Part shown: piece after piece, positions 32,047 through 40,366 of the stretch
Numbering within the stretch: the first letter of the stretch is position 1
Layout of the letters: the number at the start of each line of letters is the position of its first letter
Assembly: GCA_018830865.1 (NCBI GenBank)
Contig: JAHJRN010000035.1
Location: forward strand, 1 to 44,153
Source: Patescibacteria group bacterium
GTDB lineage: Bacteria; Patescibacteriota; Patescibacteriia; 2-12-FULL-60-25
DNA length: 44,153 bases
Reading direction: 5' to 3'
Made by a program: the position numbers and the translations under genes
The notes under the pieces: model-generated
The model's database searches: none
Told to the model about the DNA's origin: nothing
What the model saw: the letters and a program-made list of their open reading frames with translations, nothing else

Positions 32047-33243
32047 ATGCCATGCCCGAAAGGTTTGAAGAATGCGAAACCCGGAATGCTGACCGAACGA
32101 CGGACGCATCCGATGCGGGCTGTCTGGTCCGGTGTCGCGGCGGTACTCCTTGTCGTGCTCAGTATCCCCCTGTTCGTGGATGCTATCGAGGGGCAGACGA
32201 TGGATGCCTCGCCGCTCGGCACGCAGACGACGGCACTCGTCGCCGCGCTCGGTACGCTCGGCGAACAGGTCTCGACGCTTAGGTCCGATATCACGGCCCT
32301 CCGTTCCGCGCTCACGAGCCAGAAGGTGGGAGCATCGTCCGAATCTACGTTGAAGGAGGGGATGCCGGAATGCCTGCAGGCGTGTCGCGCGAAGCTCGCG
32401 ACGTGCCTCGGCCCTGAACCTCCGACGGCCGCGCCGGTCCGCATCACGCGCCTTATGCCGACGACGCTGTTGGCCAAGCTCGTCCCGCTCGACGCATGCC
32501 GGACGGACGCGAACACGTGCATGAACCAGTGCAGGCCGCGGACGACGACGATCCTGACCTGCGAGGATCGGTGTGCCGTCGCGCTGGGCGGATGCGTGGA
32601 CGCGGCCGGGTTGGATGCGACGAGACTCGCGGATTGCCGACGGAGCAATCAGCAATGCCTCGTGGCGGCCTGTACCCAGGCCTCACCGGATCAGGAGTCG
32701 ATGGACCGCATTCCCACGTCGAAATGCGCGGATCAGTGCCAACGGGCCCTGTCGATTTGCCGGTCGGGCGAGCAATTCGACCAGAAGGCTATCGAGGCGT
32801 GTGAGGCGTCCTTGAAGGTTTGCCTGACGACCATGTGTAGTGCTCCTGCGACGCGATTGTTGCCGATATCAGATACGGGTGCGGCCGCGATGCAACAATC
32901 GGCAGCGGGGCAGGGGACGGTCGTACCGGCCCCGACAGGCGCTGCGCCGACGGGCGCCTCATCGGGTCAGGTGTATACGGTCCAATGCGATAACGCGTGT
33001 ACGGCGACGTTCCTTTCCTGCCGGGAGATTTATGCCGCGACGCCGGAGCTTCTGCCGAAGTGTGATAACTCGTACGGTGCATGTCGCGAAGCATGTCTGA
33101 AGGGCATCGACGGCGGGTATGATACGACAGTGCCGGCGACCGACGCCGATGTGTCTCGCATCGTCATCCCGCCATCGACATCTGATGCGCCGACGACGGA
33201 CGTGGTGCCGGTCGGAACGACCCAGGACGATACAGCACAATAA
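32047..33243 (+). CDS. Cysteine-rich surface protein with mirror-symmetric Cys modules
   Basis: The 398-aa protein has a basic N terminus, one TM helix (about 25-46) and a short coiled-coil-like stretch (GTLGEQVSTLRSDITALRSAL). Outside, a cysteine motif is repeated four times: C-x3-C-x6-C, a spacer, then C-x6-C-x3or4-C. Examples are CLQACRAKLATC with CRTDANTCMNQC, CEDRCAVALGGC with CRRSNQQCLVAAC, CADQCQRALSIC with CEASLKVCLTTMC, and CDNACTATFLSC with CDNSYGACREAC. The halves are mirror images, as expected for disulfide-stapled helical hairpins. A Thr/Ala/Pro-rich tail follows the last modules. I do not recognise a named family. The function is unknown; exported disulfide formation would be needed. 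Confidence 0.8.
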   Translation: MPCPKGLKNAKPGMLTERRTHPMRAVWSGVAAVLLVVLSIPLFVDAIEGQTMDASPLGTQTTALVAALGTLGEQVSTLRSDITALRSALTSQKVGASSESTLKEGMPECLQACRAKLATCLGPEPPTAAPVRITRLMPTTLLAKLVPLDACRTDANTCMNQCRPRTTTILTCEDRCAVALGGCVDAAGLDATRLADCRRSNQQCLVAACTQASPDQESMDRIPTSKCADQCQRALSICRSGEQFDQKAIEACEASLKVCLTTMCSAPATRLLPISDTGAAAMQQSAAGQGTVVPAPTGAAPTGASSGQVYTVQCDNACTATFLSCREIYAATPELLPKCDNSYGACREACLKGIDGGYDTTVPATDADVSRIVIPPSTSDAPTTDVVPVGTTQDDTAQ

Positions 33244-33262
33244 CGAGTACCTATCGCGAACG

Positions 33263-33287
33263 ACGACCCCGCATCTTGTGGGGTCGT
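33263..33287 (+). terminator. Hairpin after the cysteine-rich gene
   Basis: ACGACCCC / GGGGTCGT (33263-33270, 33280-33287), no T-tract; a weak or partial terminator. Confidence 0.4.
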
Positions 33288-33291
33288 ATGA

Positions 33292-33320
33292 TTGACGTGG
33301 GACGCGATGGCCGATATCAT
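33292..33320 (+). promoter_or_regulatory. Promoter of uppS
   Basis: TTGACG (33292-33297), 17 bp, TATCAT (33315-33320). The predicted start is about 4 nt before the ATG at 33331. Confidence 0.75.
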
Positions 33321-33330
33321 CTTTTGTGCT

Positions 33331-34017
33331 ATGACCCCTCCCCTGAAGCATCTCGCGATTATCATGGACGGTAACCGTCGGTGGGCCAAAGAGCGTGGCC
33401 TTCTGACGCTTCAAGGCCATCGTGCCGGCTATGAGCGCATGAAGGACGTGGGGGATTGGTGCCTCGACCGCGGTATTCCGAATCTCTCGGTGTTCGCTTT
33501 TTCGACCGAGAACTGGAAGCGGAGCGAGGAAGAAGTCACGTGGCTCATGGATCTATTGGAGGAAGCATTGACCAAGGAACTCCTGACGTTTCACGAGAAG
33601 GGCGTACGGCTTCGGATCGTCGGCAGGCGCGAGGGATTGCGGCCATCCATCCTCGCGGCCATCGAACATGCGGAGGACCTCACGAAGGACAATGTACGGG
33701 CGACGTTCGCGCTATGCATCAATTACGGTGGACGTCCGGAGATCGTGGATGCCGTCAAGAAGCTCATCGAACGGGGGACGAAGATGGAGGATGTCGACGA
33801 GGAGGTCATTCAATCCGTTCTGTATTGGCCGGAGATGCCTGATCCGGACATGGTCATCCGCACGTCCGGCGAGGAGCGCATCTCCGGATTCTTGATTTGG
33901 GAGGCGGCTTACAGCGAGTTCTATTGGTGCGACAAGCATTGGCCGGATTTCGACGAGGTCGAGCTCGACAAGGCGTTGGAGGAATACGCGTCGAGACAAC
34001 GGAGATACGGGAAATAA
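33331..34017 (+). CDS. uppS: Undecaprenyl (polyprenyl) diphosphate synthase
   Basis: This cis-prenyltransferase adds isopentenyl units to farnesyl diphosphate to make the C55 carrier used in wall synthesis. The 228-aa protein has the catalytic signature HLAIIMDGNRRWAKERG (Asp13), then GHRAGYERMKDVGDWCLDRGI, NLSVFAFSTENWKRSEEEV, LCINYGGRPEIVDAV and the C-terminal DPDMVIRTSGEERISGFLIWEAAYSEFYW, all diagnostic. Length is normal. The start at 33331 is chosen because it follows the TATCAT -10 and begins at the conserved domain. Together with uppP (40367-41179, minus strand) and the wall genes it supports an undecaprenyl-based peptidoglycan pathway. It is followed by a palindromic repeat. Confidence 0.97.
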   Translation: MTPPLKHLAIIMDGNRRWAKERGLLTLQGHRAGYERMKDVGDWCLDRGIPNLSVFAFSTENWKRSEEEVTWLMDLLEEALTKELLTFHEKGVRLRIVGRREGLRPSILAAIEHAEDLTKDNVRATFALCINYGGRPEIVDAVKKLIERGTKMEDVDEEVIQSVLYWPEMPDPDMVIRTSGEERISGFLIWEAAYSEFYWCDKHWPDFDEVELDKALEEYASRQRRYGK

Positions 34018-34026
34018 TCACGGACA

Positions 34027-34094
34027 TGTCATCCTGAGTCCGACGAAGGACCTTCCGAATATTTTGAAGGTCCTTCGCTTCGCTCAGGATGACA
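34027..34094. repeat. Palindromic repeat (TGTCATCCTGAG type)
   Basis: Arms TGTCATCCTGAG (34027-34038) and CTCAGGATGACA (34083-34094) with inner GAAGGACCTTC / GAAGGTCCTTC. It is a dispersed-hairpin element of the GTCATCCTGAG type, lying between uppS and rarA. Confidence 0.8.
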
Positions 34095-34140
34095 TTGTTC
34101 GTATTGCGGAAATATTCGGCATGTTCTATTCTTGTTCCAT

Positions 34141-35403
34141 ATGAAGACGTTGTTCGATGCGTCCGCGGAGAAGCGGCGAAAACGGTTCGCACCGTTGGCG
34201 GACCGGATGCGTCCTGTGACGTTCGATGAGGTCGCGGGGCAATCCGGTCTTACGGGAACTGACGCGGTCCTGCGGAGTCTGGTCGAATCCGGCGAGGTGC
34301 CGTCCATGATCTTTTGGGGGCCGCCAGGGTGCGGCAAGACCACGCTCGCCAGGGTCATCGCGTCAGTGTCCGGCATGGAGTTCGTCCAGCTCTCGGCCGT
34401 CACGTCCGGACTGCAGGACGTCCGCCATGTCCTCAAGGAGGCCGAGATCCGTCTCGATTTCCGGTCCCTGCGGACCATTCTCTTCATCGACGAGATCCAT
34501 CGCTTCAATAAAGTACAACAGGACGCGTTTCTGCCGTGCGTGGAAGACGGCACCATCATCCTCATCGGCGCGACCACGGAGAACCCGAGTTTCGAGGTCA
34601 ACGCCGCTCTCCTGTCGAGGTGCCGTGTGTTTGTGCTCAAGAAATTGGAGCCCGACGACGTCCGGTCCGTCATCGGCGCCGCGTTGAAGGATACGGAGCG
34701 CGGGTTGGGCAAGACTCGCGTCGTCGTGCCGACGGAGGTCATGGACGAGCTCGTGACGGTCGCGGACGGGGACGCGCGGATAGCGCTGAACGCCTTGGAG
34801 CTTACCGTGAAGGCCACACCTGTCACGTCGAAGGGCGGTCCGGTCGAGCTCGATCTTGAGCGTCTCCGCGCTGCTCTCCAGCGGTCGCACTTCCTGTACG
34901 ACAAGACCGGCGAGGAGCACTACAACATCATCTCAGCGCTTCATAAGTCGTTGCGCGGGTCGGACGCGGATGCAGCACTGTATTGGCTCGGCCGCATGCT
35001 CGAGTCCGGCGAGGACCCGCTGTACGTCGCACGTCGCCTCGTCCGGTTCGCGTCCGAGGACATCGGTCTCGCGGATCCGCGGGCGCTTGAGCAGGCCGTG
35101 GCCGGATTCCAGGCCGCGCATGTCATCGGCATGCCGGAGTGTAACGTCATCCTTGCGCAGGTCGTCGCATATCTCGCACGAGCGCCTAAGTCGAACGCGC
35201 TCTACGTCGCCTACGGCAAGGTCGCGTACGACGTCCGGCGCCTGCCGAACGAACCGGTCCCGCTCCATCTTCGGAACGCGCCGACCGACCTCATGAAGGA
35301 TTTAGGGTACGGGAAGGGGTATGTCTATAACCCGAACGCGAAAGGACCAGTCCAACAGGACTATCTGCCGGAGAAGCTGAAGGGAAGGAAATATATGCTA
35401 TGA
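34141..35403 (+). CDS. rarA: Replication-associated recombination protein A (RarA/MgsA)
   Basis: An AAA+ ATPase acting at stalled replication forks. The 420-aa protein has Walker A GPPGCGKTT (about 60-68), Walker B LFIDEIHRFNKVQQDAFLP, sensor region LIGATTENPSFEVNAALLSRCRVF and the RarA-specific C-terminal part with EEHYNIISALHKSLRGSDADAALYWLGRMLESGEDP and VRFASEDIGLADPRAL. The ending GYGKGYVYNPNAKGPVQQDYLPEKLKGRKYM is typical of the family. The ATG at 34141 is preferred over a TTG at 34132. The next gene starts 7 bp after its stop. Confidence 0.97.
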   Translation: MKTLFDASAEKRRKRFAPLADRMRPVTFDEVAGQSGLTGTDAVLRSLVESGEVPSMIFWGPPGCGKTTLARVIASVSGMEFVQLSAVTSGLQDVRHVLKEAEIRLDFRSLRTILFIDEIHRFNKVQQDAFLPCVEDGTIILIGATTENPSFEVNAALLSRCRVFVLKKLEPDDVRSVIGAALKDTERGLGKTRVVVPTEVMDELVTVADGDARIALNALELTVKATPVTSKGGPVELDLERLRAALQRSHFLYDKTGEEHYNIISALHKSLRGSDADAALYWLGRMLESGEDPLYVARRLVRFASEDIGLADPRALEQAVAGFQAAHVIGMPECNVILAQVVAYLARAPKSNALYVAYGKVAYDVRRLPNEPVPLHLRNAPTDLMKDLGYGKGYVYNPNAKGPVQQDYLPEKLKGRKYML

Positions 35404-35410
35404 TTCCTCC

Positions 35411-36502
35411 ATGAAACGGGCCGTGCTCGGAGGTATTGGAGGTGCCATCATCGTGGGTATCGTCCTGTTGTGGTGGATAGGTCGGGATACGCCGGAAAAA
35501 GCCCTGCATGACGCGGTCGATCGGATTCTCGCTGCGACATCGGTCGGACAGCTGTCGCTTGAGGTGACATGGTCCGATTCGACGACGCGCGTCACCACGG
35601 GATGGAGTGCGGCCGGGCGGGTCGATCTTAAGGATCTTTCGAGACCGAAGGCCCTTGGCGTCGTCCGCGCCGCGCAGGGGGCGATGGGACCGACCGAACA
35701 AGTCGCGGATGCCATCCTCACGGACGATCGGATCGCGCTGCGGCCGAGAGAGGTCAGTCCCGATTTGCGGACACGACATCTCGAGGCGACAGGAGATGTG
35801 CAAGGCAAGCGGTTCGCTACGCTCCTGCGCGATCCGTTCTTAGATCGGACCGGTCATGCCGGGCTCATCGCGCATCAGACGGACGCCGAGATCCGGAAGG
35901 TCCTGCCGTCCGTCTCCGGCGTGTTGTCCGCCGTCTCATGGGAGCGCGTGCTTGGGACGAACGACGTCATCGTGCATGTGAAGACCGATGCGGCGTCCCT
36001 CCAGCCGTTCATGCTGGCGCTCGGGACGACATGGATCGGCGACAGCCCCACGCCGGAGGAATTGACGTGGATCGGACGGACCGCCGAGGACCTCGCGAAA
36101 GGGAGCTTCAGCATCACCATGAACCGTCGGACGCGTGTGCCTTCGCGTATCGAGGCGGAATGGCCGATTCTTGGTCCGAACGGGACGGAGATACGGAGGA
36201 TGCGTGTCTTCGTACGTCTTTCCGACCTGAACGCGCCGGTCTCCATCTCCATCCCGGCTGATGCCGAGGAAGTCACGGACGATGAAGGGAGTGCCACGAC
36301 GGGTAACGCATCGCTCCCGTCCTCGTCACTCAAGACCCTCCCTTCTTCCGCATCCTTCCCCGGGGTCGATCAGACGATGGGGGACGGCGTCACGGCGACC
36401 GGGACCTTCACGACGACGACCGGACAGTTCATCGACGAGAGCGACACGGACCTGTTTCATAAGTATCTTGAGGAACTGCGGCGATCCAGGGAGGGGCTGT
36501 AG
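35411..36502 (+). CDS. Single-pass extracytoplasmic hypothetical in the wall operon
   Basis: The 363-aa protein has a short N terminus, one TM helix (about 4-24) and a large outside domain of mixed strands (for example GQLSLEVTWSDSTTRVTTGWSAAGRVDLKDL; GSFSITMNRRTRVPSRIEAEW). A Ser/Thr-rich tail (SATTGNASLPSSSLKTLPSSAS) ends in a charged helix DTDLFHKYLEELRRSREGL. I do not recognise a family. It is 7 bp after rarA and 2 bp before the PBP gene, so it is probably co-expressed with the transpeptidase and may be a membrane-linked partner (inference). No Shine-Dalgarno is evident. Confidence 0.75.
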   Translation: MKRAVLGGIGGAIIVGIVLLWWIGRDTPEKALHDAVDRILAATSVGQLSLEVTWSDSTTRVTTGWSAAGRVDLKDLSRPKALGVVRAAQGAMGPTEQVADAILTDDRIALRPREVSPDLRTRHLEATGDVQGKRFATLLRDPFLDRTGHAGLIAHQTDAEIRKVLPSVSGVLSAVSWERVLGTNDVIVHVKTDAASLQPFMLALGTTWIGDSPTPEELTWIGRTAEDLAKGSFSITMNRRTRVPSRIEAEWPILGPNGTEIRRMRVFVRLSDLNAPVSISIPADAEEVTDDEGSATTGNASLPSSSLKTLPSSASFPGVDQTMGDGVTATGTFTTTTGQFIDESDTDLFHKYLEELRRSREGL

Positions 36503-36504
36503 GT

Positions 36505-38322
36505 ATGAAGAAATTCTCCGTGCACGGGAGCCGTTCCGATGGCCGACCCCCTGATGTCAGGTTCCGGTTTTTACTCGTGATCCTGTCTGCGCTGTTTCTC
36601 CTCATCGTCGTCCGCCTCGCAAAGCTTCAGGTCTCTGACCACGCCCTCTACGAGGCGCTCGCGTCCAATCAGCATGACCTCGAGGCCCAGCTCCTTCCGA
36701 CGCGCGGCCGCATCCTCGTCCGCGATCGCGCCGACGGGAATCTCTATCCGTTCGCGACGAACCGTGAAGCATGGATGGTCTATGCGGTCCCGAGGAACAT
36801 GGAAGATCCTATCTCGGTCGCACATGAGTTGTCCGCTGTGCTTACCATCCCGGACGTGGACATCGTCACGAAATTGACCCGCGACGTGGAGGATCCCTAC
36901 GAGGTCATCGCGAAGGACGTGAAGAAGGAATCGATCGAGCTGTTGCGCGAGAAGGGGCTGGAGGGCGTCGGATATGTCCGGACCGCGGCGCGGCTCTACC
37001 CTGAACGTGGCGTCAGCGGACAGCTTATCGGGTTCGTCGGACCGGACGAATCCGGTGCCCTTGTCGGAAAATACGGCATCGAAGGAGGCTTCGACGAACT
37101 GCTCGCCGGGACGGTCGGATCGCTCATCGCGGAGAAGGACGCGAGCGGACGCCGTCTCATCATCGGCGACAGCCGCATCCAGGAGGCCGTGGACGGATCG
37201 GACGTCGTGCTGACCATCGACCGCACCATCCAGTACGAGGCCTGCACGCGCATCAAAGCCGCCGTGGAGCGGCATTCCGCGGACATGGGGACCATCCTCG
37301 TCATGGAACCGGCGACCGGCGCCATCCTTGCGATGTGTTCCTACCCGGATTTCGATTCTGCGGAATACAACAAGGTCAAGGATCTGTCCGTGTTGAACAA
37401 CCCGGCCGTGTTCGTGGCGTATGAGCCGGGGTCCGTGTTCAAACCCGTGACCTATGCCGCCGGCATCCATGCGGAGAAGATCGGCCCGAAGACCACATAC
37501 GAAGACACGGGTGCGGAGGAGATCGACGACTTCACCATCAGGAATTCCGATGGGAAGGCATATGGCGTCCAGACCATGACACAGGCGCTCGATGAGTCGC
37601 TCAACACCGGAACTATCTTCGTCCAGCGACAGCTCGGCAAGGATCTGTTCCGGTCGTACGTGGAGGCCTTCGGGTTCGGGAAATCGACCGGCATCGAACT
37701 CTCGCCGGAAGGGAAGGGGAACATCTCCTCGCTCGAGAAGAGGGGTCAGATCTTCGCGGCGACCGGTTCGTACGGGCAAGGGCTGACGGTGACTCCCATC
37801 CAGCTCATCACGGCGTATGGCGCGCTCGCGAACGGCGGGAAGCTCATGCGGCCATATGTCGTGGAGGAGATTCGGCACCCGGATGGGGCGATTGAACGGA
37901 CCAAGCCCCAAGAGGTCGGGACGCCCATCGATCCGCGGACGTCGCGTCTGATTTCCGGCATGATGGTCTCCGTGGTGGAAAACGGGCATGGGTCGCGGGC
38001 CGGGGTCCCGGGGTATTGGGTCGCAGGCAAGACCGGGACGGCTCAAGTCGCCAAGAAGGGCAGACTCGGCTACGAGAAGGACGAGACGATCGGTTCGTTC
38101 GCGGGATACGCGCCGGCGAGCGACCCGAAATTCGTGATGCTCGTGAAGATCGACCACCCTAAGGACGTGACGTGGGCCGAATCGTCCGCTGCTCCGTTGT
38201 TCGGCGAGATGGCATCGTTCCTCTTGAAGTATATGCACGTCCCGCCCGAGCGTCCGATCGGCACGGCACCGGCTCCGGAACCCGAGATGCCGGCGGTTGC
38301 ATCCAGCGGGACCGCGATATAG
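36505..38322 (+). CDS. Class B penicillin-binding protein (PBP2/FtsI-like transpeptidase)
   Basis: Cross-links peptidoglycan during growth or division. The 605-aa protein has one TM helix (about 22-42), an N-terminal pedestal domain with LLPTRGRILVRDR and VSGQLIGFVG, and a transpeptidase domain with all three catalytic motifs: SVFK (Ser310, Lys313), SLN (365-367) and KTG (509-511). C-terminal Pro/Ala-rich tail. The FtsI or PBP2 assignment is not certain; a dimerisation segment GGFDELLAGT is PBP2/FtsI-like. It sits in the unit 35411-36505-38330 with a MurF-like ligase next, the classic wall context. Confidence 0.95.
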   Translation: MKKFSVHGSRSDGRPPDVRFRFLLVILSALFLLIVVRLAKLQVSDHALYEALASNQHDLEAQLLPTRGRILVRDRADGNLYPFATNREAWMVYAVPRNMEDPISVAHELSAVLTIPDVDIVTKLTRDVEDPYEVIAKDVKKESIELLREKGLEGVGYVRTAARLYPERGVSGQLIGFVGPDESGALVGKYGIEGGFDELLAGTVGSLIAEKDASGRRLIIGDSRIQEAVDGSDVVLTIDRTIQYEACTRIKAAVERHSADMGTILVMEPATGAILAMCSYPDFDSAEYNKVKDLSVLNNPAVFVAYEPGSVFKPVTYAAGIHAEKIGPKTTYEDTGAEEIDDFTIRNSDGKAYGVQTMTQALDESLNTGTIFVQRQLGKDLFRSYVEAFGFGKSTGIELSPEGKGNISSLEKRGQIFAATGSYGQGLTVTPIQLITAYGALANGGKLMRPYVVEEIRHPDGAIERTKPQEVGTPIDPRTSRLISGMMVSVVENGHGSRAGVPGYWVAGKTGTAQVAKKGRLGYEKDETIGSFAGYAPASDPKFVMLVKIDHPKDVTWAESSAAPLFGEMASFLLKYMHVPPERPIGTAPAPEPEMPAVASSGTAI

Positions 38323-38329
38323 GCTATAG

Positions 38330-39640
38330 ATGTCTCATATGCAGGAGATTCTTTTTAGGTTCCTCACATGGTGCGTCAGACGCGCTATTCGGCGTGAACG
38401 TCCGCAAATCGTCGCGGTCGCCGGTTCGGTCGGCAAATCGTCCACGAAGCTCGCGGTCGGCATCGCGTTGAACGACGCGGACGCTTTTTCAGGCGTGAGG
38501 ACATCAGCGAAGAACTACAACAACGAGCTGGGTGTGCCGCTCACCATCTTGGACCGCCATGCGCCGGGCCGTTCCGTCCTCGCATGGATGGGGCTCGTCG
38601 CACGGGCAAAGATGCTCGCGGTCGGGTTCGGGAAGATCGGCGCGAAGACGCTCGTGCTCGAATACGGAACGGATCATCCCGGCGACCTTCATCATCTCAT
38701 CTCCATCGCCAAGCCGGACGTGGCTGTGCTCACGGCCATCGGCGCGGAACATACCGAATTCTTCGGGTCCCTTGAGGCGGTCGCGCAGGAGGAACGTGAC
38801 ATCATCCGTGCGCTCGGACCGGACGGCATCGCTGTGCTCAATACGGACGATAGCGCCGTGTTCGCGGCCAAGGATGAGACGAGGGGGACCGTCGTGACGT
38901 TCGGCGAATCGCCGGATGCCGACGTGCGGCTCCTGTCCTATCGCGTCGTCGTCGACGGCCAGAATCCCGAATCCTCAGGGCTCGACATCCACATCAACAC
39001 CTACGGCACCAACGCGCAGTTCCGCATCACGGGCGTCTTCGGCAAGCCGCATGCGCTCGCGGTCTCAGCCGCGCTCGCGGTCGTCATCGGGTTGGACGAC
39101 GATATCCACGCGGCCATCCAGCGCCTGCGGGACCAGTATCACGGCATGATCGGGCGCACGCGTCTGATCGAAGGTATCAAGCGGACGATGCTGCTCGACG
39201 ATACGTACAACTCCTCACCGCTCGCCGCGTTGTCCGCCATCCGTGACCTGTCGGCATTCCCGGTCCAAGAGGGGAAGAAGCGCATCGCCGCGCTCGGCGA
39301 CATGCTCGAGCTCGGCACCATGTCGGAAGAAGCACATCGCGAGGTGGGCAAGGTCGTCGCCGAGGCGGGGATTGACATGCTCGTCGCTTGTGGTACACTC
39401 GCGCACGTCGTCCGGGATGCGGCCATCGGCGCGGGTATGCCGGAAGACCACGCCTTCGCCTTCGCCAAGAGCCCGGAAGCAGGTCTCTTCATCCAGGAGC
39501 GCCTGCGGGAAGGGGACGTGGTCCTCATCAAGGGGTCGCAGGGCGTGCGTATGGAAAAGATCACGAAGGAGCTCATGGCGCATCCGGAACGGGCGAAGGA
39601 GCTGCTCGTGCGGCAGTCGGACGAGTGGGAAGGGAGATAA
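38330..39640 (+). CDS. murF: MurF-like Mur ligase lacking the N-terminal domain
   Basis: MurF adds D-Ala-D-Ala to UDP-MurNAc-tripeptide using ATP. The 436-aa protein has a P-loop AGSVGKSSTK at residues 31-40, then NYNNELGVPLTIL, LVLEYGTDHPGDLHHL, LTAIGAEHTEFFGSLEAVAQEE, a DDTYNSSPLAALSAI metal/substrate loop and LGDMLELGTMSEEAH, the MurF pattern. In typical MurF the P-loop is near residue 107, so the N-terminal UDP-substrate domain is missing here. The P-loop is replaced at the front by an amphipathic ILFRFLTWCVRRAIRR stretch, and a hydrophobic insert (VLAWMGLVARAKMLAVGFG) lies after the LGVPLT strand. Possibly membrane-associated. Start 38330 (alternative 38339). tRNA-Glu begins 5 bp after the stop. 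Confidence 0.85.
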   Translation: MSHMQEILFRFLTWCVRRAIRRERPQIVAVAGSVGKSSTKLAVGIALNDADAFSGVRTSAKNYNNELGVPLTILDRHAPGRSVLAWMGLVARAKMLAVGFGKIGAKTLVLEYGTDHPGDLHHLISIAKPDVAVLTAIGAEHTEFFGSLEAVAQEERDIIRALGPDGIAVLNTDDSAVFAAKDETRGTVVTFGESPDADVRLLSYRVVVDGQNPESSGLDIHINTYGTNAQFRITGVFGKPHALAVSAALAVVIGLDDDIHAAIQRLRDQYHGMIGRTRLIEGIKRTMLLDDTYNSSPLAALSAIRDLSAFPVQEGKKRIAALGDMLELGTMSEEAHREVGKVVAEAGIDMLVACGTLAHVVRDAAIGAGMPEDHAFAFAKSPEAGLFIQERLREGDVVLIKGSQGVRMEKITKELMAHPERAKELLVRQSDEWEGR

Positions 39641-39645
39641 GGCGA

Positions 39646-39720
39646 GGCGCCTTCGTCTATCGGCTAGGACACATGGTTCTCATCCATGTAAGAGGGGTTC
39701 GACTCCCCTAGGCGCTACCA
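39646..39720 (+). tRNA. tRNA-Glu(CUC)
   Basis: 75-nt cloverleaf: acceptor GGCGCCT / AGGCGCT with a G-U first pair, anticodon stem CATGG/CCATG around TTCTCAT (anticodon CTC), T arm GAGGGG-TTCGACT-CCCCT, discriminator A, encoded CCA. It begins 5 bp after the murF stop, so it is likely processed from the murF mRNA. Confidence 0.93.
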
Positions 39721-39728
39721 AACGGAAT

Positions 39729-39757
39729 GCCACCCAACAAGGTGGCGTTTCGTTTTT
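39729..39757 (+). terminator. Intrinsic terminator of the murF/tRNA-Glu transcript
   Basis: GCCACC / GGTGGC (39729-39734, 39741-39746) followed by GTTTCGTTTTT. Confidence 0.85.
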
Positions 39758-39836
39758 GGTCTCTAGGGGAATTGAATCTTGACATCCCTGCGTTTTCCGA
39801 CGAACCTTCCTGTAGTCCTTTGAGAAAGGGGAGACC

Positions 39837-40319
39837 ATGACACGGAGCCCGGTCCGACAGGCCGATACGGGGGACGTGACCCATATTCGTCTTCCGTGCT
39901 GCAGGGGGACGCATCTCATCCGTTGGATGAGGAGCCGACTGTGCCCGATCGACATCGCCCATGAGCTCGAGGATGCCGAAATCATCATCCGTACGCATGA
40001 ACGGGGCGTCGGGTTCCAGATTCTCGTGAAACGGTTCGATGCGACCGTGAAGACCCTCGATGTCGTCGAGTGGTTCGGTGAACGTTCCTATGACGGGAGC
40101 ATGGCGGCCCTCTTCACATGGGTCCTGCTCGCGCGTCCGGTCGGGTGCTTCGCGACCATTCCGTCGGAAACGGATTTCCTCTGGAAGAGACCGGACAGGA
40201 CCGACCTGTACACGCCATGTTATCGTTCGGACGGTGCGACAGGTGAAATCTACCTCGAATCCGTGAACGGGTTTTGGTCCCACATCTGGACCTTCGTGGC
40301 CTTCCGCGCCTGCGGATGA
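39837..40319 (+). CDS. Orphan protein with strong Shine-Dalgarno, 160 aa
   Basis: I do not recognise it. It begins MTRSPVRQADTGDVTHIRLPCCRGTHLIRWMRSRLCPIDIAHEL, is globular-looking with strand-rich segments (EIIIRTHERGVGFQILVKRFDATVKTLDVVEWFGE) and ends in an aromatic cluster (GFWSHIWTFVAF). No TM or signal is seen; the early CC pair and other Cys are notable. The Shine-Dalgarno GGGGAGA lies 2-8 nt upstream. A TTGACA at 39779 may be its -35, but the -10 is poor. It has its own terminator (40334-40365). It shares the leader/Shine-Dalgarno style of the other orphan genes at 225, 21616 and 22119. Confidence 0.7.
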   Translation: MTRSPVRQADTGDVTHIRLPCCRGTHLIRWMRSRLCPIDIAHELEDAEIIIRTHERGVGFQILVKRFDATVKTLDVVEWFGERSYDGSMAALFTWVLLARPVGCFATIPSETDFLWKRPDRTDLYTPCYRSDGATGEIYLESVNGFWSHIWTFVAFRACG

Positions 40320-40333
40320 CCTTCATTCTGATT

Positions 40334-40365
40334 CGTCCCGACATGCCTTGTCGGGGCGTTTTTTT
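40334..40365 (+). terminator. Intrinsic terminator
   Basis: CGTCCCGACA / TGTCGGGGCG (40334-40343, 40349-40358) followed by seven T. It separates the orphan gene from the convergent uppP. Confidence 0.92.
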
Positions 40366-40366
40366 G

